The position numbers and the translations under genes were made by a program. Shown here one piece after another: positions 56,934 through 64,000 of a DNA stretch of 64,000 nucleotides (positions are counted from its first letter, which is position 1; every line of letters begins with the position of its first letter). Where the stretch lies: the NCBI RefSeq assembly GCF_003862485.1, contig NZ_RRCM01000003.1, positions 79,448-143,447 on the forward strand, in the 5' to 3' direction. Source of the stretch: Lachnoanaerobaculum orale (GTDB lineage: Bacteria; Bacillota; Clostridia; Lachnospirales; Lachnospiraceae). The notes under the pieces are model-generated. The model searched no databases, was not told the origin of the DNA, and saw only the letters and a list, made by a program, of their open reading frames with translations.

Positions 56934-57746
56934 ATGATGAAGATAATCGGCGTTAGGTTTAGGGAAGTGGGAAAAATCTGCTACTATGATCCTGATGATA
57001 TTGATATAGATGTAAACGACAGAGTTATAGCTGAGACCGACCGAGGTGTGGAATGCGGCAGAGTAATATTGGGGCCGAGAGAACTCAGCGAAAACTATAC
57101 TAATCCCATAAAGAAGATAATTAAAAAGGCGGATATAGAGGATGTTGTCAGATTTGAGGAAAATCTGAAAAAGGAAAAGGAAGCTTTTGATATATGTAAG
57201 GCAAAGATAATAGAACTTGATTTGCCTATGAAGCTTATTTCGGCCGAGTATACATTTGACAATGCCAAGGTGCTGTTTTATTTTACGGCTGAGTGCAGAG
57301 TGGACTTCAGAGAGCTTGTAAAGATACTGGCATCTATTTTCAGAGTGAGAATAGAACTCAGACAAGTAGGTGTAAGAGATGAAACCAAGATGGTAGGCGG
57401 CATGGGGTCATGCGGCAGAGCGCTTTGTTGTCACAGCTATCTTTCCGACTTTGTGCCTGTATCTATAAAGATGGCAAAGGAACAGAGTCTTTCACTAAAT
57501 CCGGCAAAGATAAGCGGAGTGTGCGGCAGGCTGATGTGCTGCTTAAAAAACGAGGCGGAGACTTACGAGTATTTGAACGGAAAGATGCCGAGAGAAGGAG
57601 TAAGTGTACGCACGCCTCTGGGAGAAGCCGGCGTGATAGTTTCCACAAGTGTACTTAGGCAGACTGTGAAGGTGCTTGTAACCAAGTCTGAGGATGCAAA
57701 GGAAATAGAGGAATATTCACTAAGTGAGATAAGGATACAAGCTTAA
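56934..57746 (+). CDS. ricT: RicT/YaaT PSP1-domain regulatory protein
   Basis: 270 residues. The PSP1 domain (IIGVRFREVGKICYYDPDD; DFRELVKILASIFRVRIELRQ) and cysteine motifs (GSCGRALCCHSYL and GVCGRLMCCLKNE) that hold Fe-S clusters in the Y-complex. In Bacillus it acts with RicA and RicF in RNA processing through RNase Y and in phosphorelay control. AGGAGAAT precedes the start, 6 bases after holB. Confidence 0.92.
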   Translation: MMKIIGVRFREVGKICYYDPDDIDIDVNDRVIAETDRGVECGRVILGPRELSENYTNPIKKIIKKADIEDVVRFEENLKKEKEAFDICKAKIIELDLPMKLISAEYTFDNAKVLFYFTAECRVDFRELVKILASIFRVRIELRQVGVRDETKMVGGMGSCGRALCCHSYLSDFVPVSIKMAKEQSLSLNPAKISGVCGRLMCCLKNEAETYEYLNGKMPREGVSVRTPLGEAGVIVSTSVLRQTVKVLVTKSEDAKEIEEYSLSEIRIQA

Positions 57747-57749
57747 GCC

Positions 57750-58493
57750 ATGGGTGAATTATTAAGAGAAGAATGCGGTGAGAGGCTTGACGACTTGCAG
57801 TGCAACGGGCTTTACCTTATACAGGATCCCGATAAGTTTTGTTTCGGTATAGATGCCGTACTTTTATCGAATTTTGTAAAGGTAAAGAAAAACGGTCATG
57901 TTGTGGACCTTTGTACAGGAAGCGGTATAGTGCCTATACTTTTAAGTGCAAAAACCGGTGCAAAAAAGATAACCGGTATTGAGATACAAAGTGATATTGC
58001 AGATATGGCAAGGCGAAGTGTAAGTTACAATAAGCTGGATGAAAAAATAGATATTATAAATGACGATATTTCAAATGCGTTAAAATATATAAATAATTGC
58101 AGTGTGGACAGTGTCTGTGTAAATCCGCCGTATATGAAGGATACGACAGCTATAAAAAATCCCGATTTACCTATGGCAATCGCAAGACATGAGTTGCTTA
58201 CAGATCTTGAGACTGTAATAAATATTGCAAGTAAGCTGTTAAAAGAGAGCGGAAAGTTCTTTATGGTACACAGACCGAGCAGACTTTCGGAAATATTTGC
58301 ATCAATGAGACAAAACAGGATTGAACCTAAAAGGTTAAGATTTATTCACCCTTATATTGAAAGTAAGGCAAATCTTGTACTGATAGAGGGTGCAAAGGGT
58401 TCGGGAGTCTGGCTGGATGTGGAACCTCCTTTGGTGGTATATAAGGATAAAAATGTTTATACGGATGAGGTGTTAAAAATATATGGCAGGTAA
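57750..58493 (+). CDS. trmN6: tRNA1(Val) adenine-N6 methyltransferase-like
   Basis: 247 residues. Class I methyltransferase: SAM-binding VVDLCTGSGIVPILLSAKTG near 50 and the catalytic NPPY in VCVNPPYMKD near 128. Methylates A37 of tRNA-Val in related organisms. Overlaps rsmI by 11 bases. Confidence 0.88.
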   Translation: MGELLREECGERLDDLQCNGLYLIQDPDKFCFGIDAVLLSNFVKVKKNGHVVDLCTGSGIVPILLSAKTGAKKITGIEIQSDIADMARRSVSYNKLDEKIDIINDDISNALKYINNCSVDSVCVNPPYMKDTTAIKNPDLPMAIARHELLTDLETVINIASKLLKESGKFFMVHRPSRLSEIFASMRQNRIEPKRLRFIHPYIESKANLVLIEGAKGSGVWLDVEPPLVVYKDKNVYTDEVLKIYGR

Positions 58494-59331
58494 GATATAT
58501 TTGGTGGCTACACCTATCGGCAATCTTTCGGATATGAGTGTCAGAGCGATTGACACTCTGAAAAATGTGGATATTATTGCCTGTGAAGATACCAGAAATA
58601 CAATAAGGCTTTTGAATCATTTTGACATAAAGGCGCCGTTGACATCGTATCATGAGTACAACAAGATAGATAAGGCTTATGAACTGTGTGAGAAGGTAAA
58701 GGCAGGTAAGGATATTGCATTTGTGTCGGATGCCGGTATGCCTGCGATATCTGACCCCGGATATGAGCTTGTGGATATTGCATACAAAGAGGGGCTTTGT
58801 GTTACCGTTATACCGGGAGCAAGTGCCGTGGTATCCGCGCTTGCAATAAGCGGTATCAGTTCAAGGAGATTTTCGTTTGAAGGTTTTTTACCAAGCGATA
58901 AGAATGAGAAGAAGCAGATACTAACAGAGCTTTCAGATGAGAGCAGAACAATAATACTATATGAGGCGCCTCACAGACTGATAAAGACATTAAAGGAGAT
59001 TTTTGAGTACCTTGGAGACAGGAATATTTCTATAGTAAGAGAACTTACAAAGCTTCATGAAGAGGTGCTTAGAGGAAACTTAAGCAATATAATAGCAGAC
59101 TATGAGTTGGGTAGAGTTGCAGTCAGAGGGGAGTATGTACTGGTAATAGAGGGTAAAAGTCTTCTTGAAAAAAGAAGTGAAAGGCAAAAATCCTTTGAAG
59201 AAATCAGTATAAGGGAGCATTTCGATAAGTATATATCGGAAGGGCTTGATAAAAAAGAGGCTATGAAGGCTGTAGCAAAGGATAGAGGAATACAAAAAAG
59301 GGAAGTTTATAAAGAACTTCTGGGAGAGTAA
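58483..59331 (+). CDS. rsmI: 16S rRNA C1402 2'-O-methyltransferase
   Basis: 282 residues, tetrapyrrole-methylase fold. Motifs: KIYLVATPIGNLSDMSVRAI, CEDTRNTIRLLNHF, FVSDAGMPAISDPGYELV near 84, VIPGASAVVSALAISG and FEGFLPS. Modifies C1402 in the decoding centre. Overlaps trmN6. Confidence 0.95.
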   Translation: MAGKIYLVATPIGNLSDMSVRAIDTLKNVDIIACEDTRNTIRLLNHFDIKAPLTSYHEYNKIDKAYELCEKVKAGKDIAFVSDAGMPAISDPGYELVDIAYKEGLCVTVIPGASAVVSALAISGISSRRFSFEGFLPSDKNEKKQILTELSDESRTIILYEAPHRLIKTLKEIFEYLGDRNISIVRELTKLHEEVLRGNLSNIIADYELGRVAVRGEYVLVIEGKSLLEKRSERQKSFEEISIREHFDKYISEGLDKKEAMKAVAKDRGIQKREVYKELLGE

Positions 59332-59340
59332 GGAGATAAT

Positions 59341-59790
59341 ATGAGAATCGGAGTAGGAAACGACCATGCGGCTGTAGAGCTTAGAGAGGTTATAATAGAT
59401 CACCTGAAAAATGCCGGTCATGAGGTGTTTGAGTTCGGAGCTAAAGAAGGTGAAAAGTGTGATTACCCTGTACCGGGAAGAGATGTGGCTGAGGCAATAG
59501 TTGCGGGAAAGCTTGACAAGGGCGTACTTATCTGCGGCACAGGTATCGGTATATCTTTGGCGGCAAACAAGGTGCCGGGAATCAGAGCGGCTGTATGTTC
59601 GGAACCTTATTCGGCAAAAATGGCTGCACTTCATAATAATGCTCAGATTATAGCATTCGGTGCAAGAGTGGTAGGTTCCGAGATGGCAAAGATGATTGTA
59701 GATACCTTCCTCGCTACAGAGTATGAAGGCGGCAGACATCAAAACAGACTTGATATCATCACTGAAATAGAAGAAAAGTACTCAAGGTAA
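59341..59790 (+). CDS. rpiB: Ribose 5-phosphate isomerase B
   Basis: 149 residues. RpiB/LacAB fold: IGVGNDHAAVELREVI at the start and GVLICGTGIGISLAANK near 63, and EPYSAKMAALHNNAQIIAFG. Interconverts ribose 5-phosphate and ribulose 5-phosphate. AAGGAG precedes the start, 9 bases after rsmI. Confidence 0.95.
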   Translation: MRIGVGNDHAAVELREVIIDHLKNAGHEVFEFGAKEGEKCDYPVPGRDVAEAIVAGKLDKGVLICGTGIGISLAANKVPGIRAAVCSEPYSAKMAALHNNAQIIAFGARVVGSEMAKMIVDTFLATEYEGGRHQNRLDIITEIEEKYSR

Positions 59791-59794
59791 AGAT

Positions 59795-60160
59795 ATGGGA
59801 ATAGCGGATTGGTTCAATTTTGAAACTGCAAAGCAGAAAAAGAAAAAAATGGACAGATATTATAAAAAGCTGTATCCGTTCGGTGAAGAACAAAAGAGTT
59901 GGGAAGAAAACAGGTTGAATGAAGTCTTTCCTAACAATAAAAAGACAAAGAGCTATCATTTTGAACTTTTGATTTTGCGTGAGAGCATTGCAAATCTGTC
60001 AGATCCCGATATATATGATGAGGATGAAGAACGCCCGAGTCTTGACGATGTGATAAAGAATTGGAAAGAAAAAGAGACGGTATACAGGCTTAAGCCTGAA
60101 GAAAAGCAGGCGATAATCGACATCGCACTTGAAGAAATGAAAAGGTTTACAAAAAGTTGA
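59795..60160 (+). CDS. Hypothetical protein, 121 residues
   Basis: Basic, helical N-terminus (ADWFNFETAKQKKKKMDRYYKKLYPFG) and an acidic middle; no membrane segments. Four bases after rpiB and in the same direction, so probably cotranscribed. I do not recognise the family. A promoter-like TGGTATAAT at 60209-60217 follows for the next gene. Confidence 0.65.
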   Translation: MGIADWFNFETAKQKKKKMDRYYKKLYPFGEEQKSWEENRLNEVFPNNKKTKSYHFELLILRESIANLSDPDIYDEDEERPSLDDVIKNWKEKETVYRLKPEEKQAIIDIALEEMKRFTKS

Positions 60161-60208
60161 AATATTAAACTGAAATTTATATGTTTTTTCGTACTATCAG
60201 GTATTTTG

Positions 60209-60217
60209 TGGTATAAT
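60209..60217 (+). promoter_or_regulatory. Extended -10 promoter of the second PdxK-like gene
   Basis: TGGTATAAT is an extended -10 element about 73 bases before ATG 60290. No good -35 is seen. Confidence 0.5.
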
Positions 60218-60289
60218 AGAATATAAAGAATTGTAGCTGAGAGTTTTTGCTATAATTTTATACAATAAAATGAATTTAGGGGGTTTTTT

Positions 60290-61129
60290 ATGGACAAAAA
60301 GGTATTAACGGTACAGGACATCTCATGTTACGGACAGTGCTCTATTACAGTGGCACTTCCTATTCTTTCGGCTTGCGGAGTGGAGACAGCGATAATGCCG
60401 TCCGCTATTTTATCAACACATACAGGCGGATTTAGTGGATTTACCTTCAGAGATTTGACTGAAGATTTACCGAAGATTATGGAGCATTGGTTAAAAGAGA
60501 ATATCAGCTTTGACGCGATATATACGGGATATCTCGGAAGTAAGAGACAGATTGATATTGTAAAGGATTTGTTTAACAATCTGTTAAAGCCTGAGGGTAA
60601 GAGAATAGTTGACCCGGCTATGGCGGATAACGGAAAGCTTTACACAGGATTTGATGATGCGTTTGTTAAGGAAATGAAGACTCTTATCTCTGTAGCGGAT
60701 ATAATTTTGCCGAATATGACTGAGGCGGCTCTTCTTACAGACAGCGATATAATCCTTGAAAATCAAAGCGGTGAATATATAATGAGCATTATTCATAAGC
60801 TTAGAGAGCTTGGTGCAAAGAATATAATCTTAAAGGGCATCAAGAACATGGAAGGTAAGCTCGGAATTGCCGTATATGAGGGTGAGACCGACAATATGGA
60901 GATTTTCTATATTGACAGAATAAAGAAAGATGCTCATGGTACAGGTGATTGCTATGCTGCGGCATTTACAGGAAGCCTTATGAGAGGTAAGACTATGAGA
61001 GAGGCTGTGGAGACAGCTGCCAAATTTGTTTCAGAGGCCATATTAAAGACAATAGATGATGACAGCCACTGGTATGGTGTAAAGTTTGAAAAGGCTATAC
61101 CTGTGCTTGTGAGAGAGTTGGATAAATGA
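60290..61129 (+). CDS. Pyridoxal/pyridoxamine kinase-like protein, second copy
   Basis: 279 residues. LTVQDISCYGQCSITVALPIL, DPAMADNGKLYTGF near 103, LPNMTEAALLTD and HGTGDCYAAAFTG near 218. Same family as 39416-40237 but clearly diverged and closer to the usual PdxK pattern. TTAGGGGG lies before ATG 60290. Overlaps the next gene by four bases. Confidence 0.88.
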   Translation: MDKKVLTVQDISCYGQCSITVALPILSACGVETAIMPSAILSTHTGGFSGFTFRDLTEDLPKIMEHWLKENISFDAIYTGYLGSKRQIDIVKDLFNNLLKPEGKRIVDPAMADNGKLYTGFDDAFVKEMKTLISVADIILPNMTEAALLTDSDIILENQSGEYIMSIIHKLRELGAKNIILKGIKNMEGKLGIAVYEGETDNMEIFYIDRIKKDAHGTGDCYAAAFTGSLMRGKTMREAVETAAKFVSEAILKTIDDDSHWYGVKFEKAIPVLVRELDK

Positions 61130-61317
61130 TAAAAATTGATGTAGGGGATATACTTACATTGAAAAAGCCACATCCCTGTGGCTCATATAAGTGGGAAGTA
61201 CTTAGAATCGGACAGGATTTGCGACTGAAATGCGTAGGTTGCAACCATCAGATGATGATTGCAAGAAAGAGTATAGAAAAAAGCATTAAATCACAAGAAA
61301 AAGGAAAAGATATATAA
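61126..61317 (+). CDS. DUF951 family protein
   Basis: 63 residues. MIKIDVGDILTLKKPHPCGSYKW and KCVGCNHQMMI are the DUF951 pattern, a small SH3-like protein with CxxC-type cysteines found in Firmicutes, function unknown. ATGA overlap with the kinase gene and one-base overlap with the ABC-F gene. Confidence 0.85.
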   Translation: MIKIDVGDILTLKKPHPCGSYKWEVLRIGQDLRLKCVGCNHQMMIARKSIEKSIKSQEKGKDI

Positions 61318-62870
61318 TGAGTATTTTGAATGTGGAAAATTTGAGCCACGGTTTCGGTGATAGAGCTATTTTTGACAATGTTTCCTTCAGAATGCTAAAA
61401 GGTGAGCATATAGGACTTGTAGGTTCCAACGGAGAGGGTAAGTCTACATTTATGAGCGTGGTGACCGGTAAGCTTATGCCCGATGAGGGCAAAATAGAGT
61501 GGGCAAAGAATGTTCAGATAGGCTATCTTGACCAGCATTCCGTGCTGCAGGAGGGGCTCAGTATCAGAGATGCCCTAAAGCAGGCGTTTGATCATCTTTT
61601 TGATATGGAAAAAAGGATGAATGAGATCTGCGATATGCTCACAACAGCTGATGAAAGTGTGATGGATGAGCTTATGGAGGAACTGGGCACCATTCAGGAA
61701 CTTTTGATGGCACATGATTTCTATACTATAGACGCAAAGGTGGAAGAGGTTGCAAATGCACTGGGACTTAGCGATATAGGGCTTGACAGGGATGTGACCG
61801 AGCTTAGCGGAGGACAGAGAACAAAGATTCTTTTGGCTAAGCTTCTTTTACAAAAACCTGATATTTTACTTCTTGACGAGCCTACAAACTATTTGGATGC
61901 CGAGCATATAGAGTGGTTGAAAAGATATTTGCAGGACTATGAAAATGCTTTTGTACTTATCTCACATGATATACCTTTCCTCAATTCGGTGGTAAATATC
62001 ATATACCATATGGAAAATCAGGAGCTTAACAGATATGTGGGAGACTATGACAAATTCCTTGAGGTATATGAGGTAAAGAAAAAGCAGCTTGAGGCGGCTT
62101 ACAATCGTCAGCAAAAGGAAAGAGAAGAGCTGGCTGATTTTGTTGCAAGAAATAAGGCGAGAGTCGCAACAAGAAATATGGCGATGAGCAGACAAAAGAA
62201 GCTTGATAAGATGGATATAATAGAGCTTGCGGCAGAAAAACCGAAGCCTGAATTTAACTTTAAAGAGGCGAGAACACCGGGTAAGACTATTTTTGAGACT
62301 ACCGACCTTGTTATAGGATATGACGCACCGCTGTCAAAACCTATCAATGTAAGAATGGAAAGAGGTGAAAAGATAGCTATGTTCGGTGCAAACGGTATAG
62401 GAAAGTCTACCCTGTTAAAAAGTATCTTGGGTTTGACACCGGCACTTTCAGGGAAGACTGTACTTGGAGACTATCTTGAGATAGGCTACTTTGAGCAGGA
62501 AAGCGATAATAAGTCAAAGAATACCTGTATAGAGGAACTTTGGAGTGAGTTTCCGGGATTCAGTCAGTATGAGGTGAGATCCGCTCTGGCAAAATGCGGT
62601 TTGACTACAAAACATATTGAGAGCTTGTTCAGAGTACTCTCAGGCGGAGAGCAGGCTAAGGTAAGGCTGTGTAAAATCATAAACAGGGCTACCAATGTAC
62701 TGTTTTTGGATGAGCCTACAAACCATCTGGATGTGGATGCAAAGGAAGAGCTGAAAAGAGCGTTGAAAGCGTATAAGGGAAGTATACTGCTGATTTGCCA
62801 CGAGCCTGATTTTTATGAAGACTTTATAACAAGAACCATTGACTGTAGAGAGTGGTCACTGAGGGTATAA
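61317..62870 (+). CDS. ABC-F family ATPase
   Basis: 517 residues with two ATPase domains: Walker A LVGSNGEGKSTFM near 35 and MFGANGIGKSTLLK near 355; signatures ELSGGQRTKILLAK near 165 and LSGGEQAKVRLCK near 440; Walker B ILLLDEPTNYLD and VLFLDEPTNHLD. A coiled linker lies between them (about 245-300). No membrane segments. ABC-F proteins act on the ribosome; some give antibiotic resistance, but the class cannot be decided here. Confidence 0.93.
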   Translation: MSILNVENLSHGFGDRAIFDNVSFRMLKGEHIGLVGSNGEGKSTFMSVVTGKLMPDEGKIEWAKNVQIGYLDQHSVLQEGLSIRDALKQAFDHLFDMEKRMNEICDMLTTADESVMDELMEELGTIQELLMAHDFYTIDAKVEEVANALGLSDIGLDRDVTELSGGQRTKILLAKLLLQKPDILLLDEPTNYLDAEHIEWLKRYLQDYENAFVLISHDIPFLNSVVNIIYHMENQELNRYVGDYDKFLEVYEVKKKQLEAAYNRQQKEREELADFVARNKARVATRNMAMSRQKKLDKMDIIELAAEKPKPEFNFKEARTPGKTIFETTDLVIGYDAPLSKPINVRMERGEKIAMFGANGIGKSTLLKSILGLTPALSGKTVLGDYLEIGYFEQESDNKSKNTCIEELWSEFPGFSQYEVRSALAKCGLTTKHIESLFRVLSGGEQAKVRLCKIINRATNVLFLDEPTNHLDVDAKEELKRALKAYKGSILLICHEPDFYEDFITRTIDCREWSLRV

Positions 62871-62878
62871 GATTTTAT

Positions 62879-63421
62879 ATGAATTTTTATGATTTAAGAG
62901 TGGAAGCGGCTGACGGAAGCATGGTTTCTATGAGTAATTTTAAAGGGAAGGTCGTGTTGGTAGTAAATACTGCTACAGGCTGTGGCTTTACACCACAATA
63001 TAAATCGCTTGAAGAGATGTATGAAAAGTACAATGAGAAAGGTTTTGAAATAATTGATGTACCCTGTAATCAATTTCGTGATCAGACACCCGGTACAGAT
63101 GAAGAGATACATGAGTTTTGCACATTAAACTATAATACAAAATTTCCACAGATGAAAAAGTCGGATGTAAACGGTGAAAATGAAATAGAACTTTTCAGAT
63201 ATTTAAAGAGTGAGAAAGGCTTTGAGAGTTTTGGAAGCGGAATAAAAGCCTTGGGTATGGCTGCAATGTTAAAGATGATAGATAAGGATTACAAGAATAA
63301 CCCTGATATTAAATGGAACTTTACAAAGTTTGTTATTGACAGAGAAGGCAAAGTAGCAGCAAGATTTGAGCCTACTATAGATATGAAAAAGGTAGAAGAG
63401 TTTGTGGCATCTTTAATATAG
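62879..63421 (+). CDS. Glutathione peroxidase-family thiol peroxidase
   Basis: 180 residues from ATG 62879; the frame opens at a GTG at 62852 inside the ABC-F gene. Peroxidatic Cys35 in VNTATGCGFTPQY and the downstream PCNQFRDQTPG and WNFTKFVIDREG motifs. In bacteria lacking glutathione it is usually thioredoxin-dependent. It reduces peroxides in the cytosol. Binding site weak. Cysteine rather than selenocysteine at the active site. Confidence 0.93.
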   Translation: MNFYDLRVEAADGSMVSMSNFKGKVVLVVNTATGCGFTPQYKSLEEMYEKYNEKGFEIIDVPCNQFRDQTPGTDEEIHEFCTLNYNTKFPQMKKSDVNGENEIELFRYLKSEKGFESFGSGIKALGMAAMLKMIDKDYKNNPDIKWNFTKFVIDREGKVAARFEPTIDMKKVEEFVASLI

Positions 63422-63457
63422 AGAAAATTAAAAAATTAAAAAAACAGAAAACAAAGG

Positions 63458-63486
63458 TTGACAGGACAGTGTGTAAGGTGTAGAAT
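63458..63486 (+). promoter_or_regulatory. rRNA promoter P1
   Basis: TTGACA at 63458-63463, TAGAAT at 63481-63486, 17-base spacer. It overlaps a long inverted repeat, AGGACAGT at 63463-63470 with ACTGTCCT at 63492-63499 plus an inner GGTGT/ACACC, which could also be the terminator of the upstream gene or an operator. Confidence 0.7.
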
Positions 63487-63552
63487 AACACCACTGTCCT
63501 AAAAAGACAGAAAAACAAAATCAAATATTTCTAAAAATCATAGAAAATACTA

Positions 63553-63581
63553 TTGACATTATTTGGAGATTTTGATATTAT
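63553..63581 (+). promoter_or_regulatory. rRNA promoter P2
   Basis: TTGACA at 63553-63558 and TATTAT at 63576-63581, 17-base spacer. Confidence 0.8.
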
Positions 63582-63646
63582 ATCAAAGTTGCTCAAAAAG
63601 AGCAAAGAAAGTTCAAGAAAACTTTTCAAAATAACTTAAAAAGTTG

Positions 63647-63675
63647 TTGACAAGATAAAATGAGCTTGATATAAT
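63647..63675 (+). promoter_or_regulatory. rRNA promoter P3
   Basis: TTGACA at 63647-63652 and TATAAT at 63670-63675 with 17-base spacing: full consensus. Nearest to the 16S gene, about 290 bases upstream. Confidence 0.9.
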
Positions 63676-63679
63676 AGCT

Positions 63680-63963
63680 AGGCTGTTTCAAACAGCAAAG
63701 CAAACGAACCATGATAATTTAAGATTAAACAGTACACACAACCCTGAAAATTCACATAGTTTTCTTGGCGAGAACGAGCAAAGCGAAGTTCGAGCTTAGA
63801 AAAATAGTGCACCTCGTCGAGCGAAGCGAGACGATGGTGTTACATATGATATGTAATGAGATTTCAGTAATAACAACGTTTAGATTCGAACAGAATTTAA
63901 AACCTTTAAAAAACAGTAGATCTGTGAAAACAGATGCAAGCTAGCGACAGGCTAGATTAAACT
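63680..63963 (+). other. rRNA leader region
   Basis: About 280 bases with no gene. Contains paired segments: TCGTC/GACGA around GAGCGAAGC near 63815-63835, ATCTGT-GAAA-ACAGAT (63919-63934) and CTAGC/GGCTAG near 63941-63955 close to the 16S start, probably part of the precursor processing stem. A related motif GAGCAAAGCGAAGTTCGAG lies at about 63776-63794. Confidence 0.6.
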
Positions 63964-64000
63964 TTTATATGAGAGTTTGATCCTGGCTCAGGATGAACGC
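63964..64000 (+). rRNA. 16S ribosomal RNA, 5' end only
   Basis: GAGTTTGATCCTGGCTCAGG (63973-63992) followed by ATGAACGC is the universal 16S 5' end. The gene continues beyond the window; the start is set about nine bases before GAGTTTGATC, by comparison with known 16S ends. Confidence 0.96.

Noticed and set aside
56261..57365. Long minus-strand frames opposite holB and ricT
   Set aside because: They are shadows of clear plus-strand genes with strong motifs.
61317..62870. Naming the ABC-F protein as an antibiotic resistance gene
   Set aside because: No resistance-specific linker feature can be recognised; housekeeping ABC-F proteins are at least as likely.

Overview
The window is a stretch of a low-GC Gram-positive chromosome. 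It most likely comes from the Clostridia, probably a Lachnospiraceae-type anaerobe. The evidence is AT-rich codon use, AGGAGG-type ribosome binding sites, lipobox signal peptides, the HolB-RicT-TrmN6-RsmI gene order, a long-form HPF, and the first bases of a 16S gene typical of Clostridia. The genus is an inference and cannot be fixed from these bases.

Layout. (1) 1-3252: a truncated Panacea-type antitoxin-like gene, a hypothetical gene, an aldehyde dehydrogenase and a hypothetical 143-residue protein. (2) 4501-22533: an apparently complete Tn916-family conjugative transposon with tet(M), about 18.03 kb. It is inserted in a minus-strand lipoprotein gene whose two halves lie at 22973-22536 and 4494-3340. 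It carries the full gene set: orf24-orf13 transfer module, tet(M) with its attenuator leader, orf6, regulators orf9/orf7/orf8, xis and int. (3) 22990-30480: a second copy (about 90% identical) of the 143-residue protein, a membrane protein, a DUF4213/DUF364 protein, an AAA ATPase preceded by three 32-bp repeats, an EFR1-type ferredoxin, a SulP transporter and a LUD-domain protein. (4) 30870-36666: a fructan/sucrose operon (binding protein, two permeases, LacI regulator, GH32) behind a promoter with a perfect 14-bp operator palindrome. (5) 36772-39352: secreted proteins, namely a CAP-domain protein with cell-wall-binding repeats and a ComEC-like metallo-beta-lactamase-fold lipoprotein. (6) 39416-46746: a pyridoxal-kinase-like gene followed closely by a complete four-gene Wadjet (JetABCD) anti-plasmid system. 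(7) 46747-47162: an intergenic region with a cluster of DnaA boxes, then hpf. (8) 47876-54012: two GH3 glycosidases, one of them domain-permuted and membrane-anchored, around a GtrA-like gene. (9) 54005-59790: a housekeeping run of Orn/Lys decarboxylase, Gmk-like kinase, HolB, RicT, TrmN6, RsmI and RpiB. (10) 59795-63421: a hypothetical gene, a second pyridoxal-kinase-like gene, DUF951, an ABC-F ATPase and a glutathione peroxidase. (11) 63458-64000: three tandem consensus promoters, a structured leader and the 5' end of a 16S rRNA gene.

The most notable points are a Wadjet system, which acts on small circular DNA, in the same chromosome as a Tn916-type element whose intermediate is an 18-kb circle; a DnaA-box cluster away from any dnaA gene; the 32-bp repeat array in front of the ATPase gene; a structured conserved region between orf8 and xis; and the in-frame interruption of a lipoprotein gene that lies between two near-identical paralogues.
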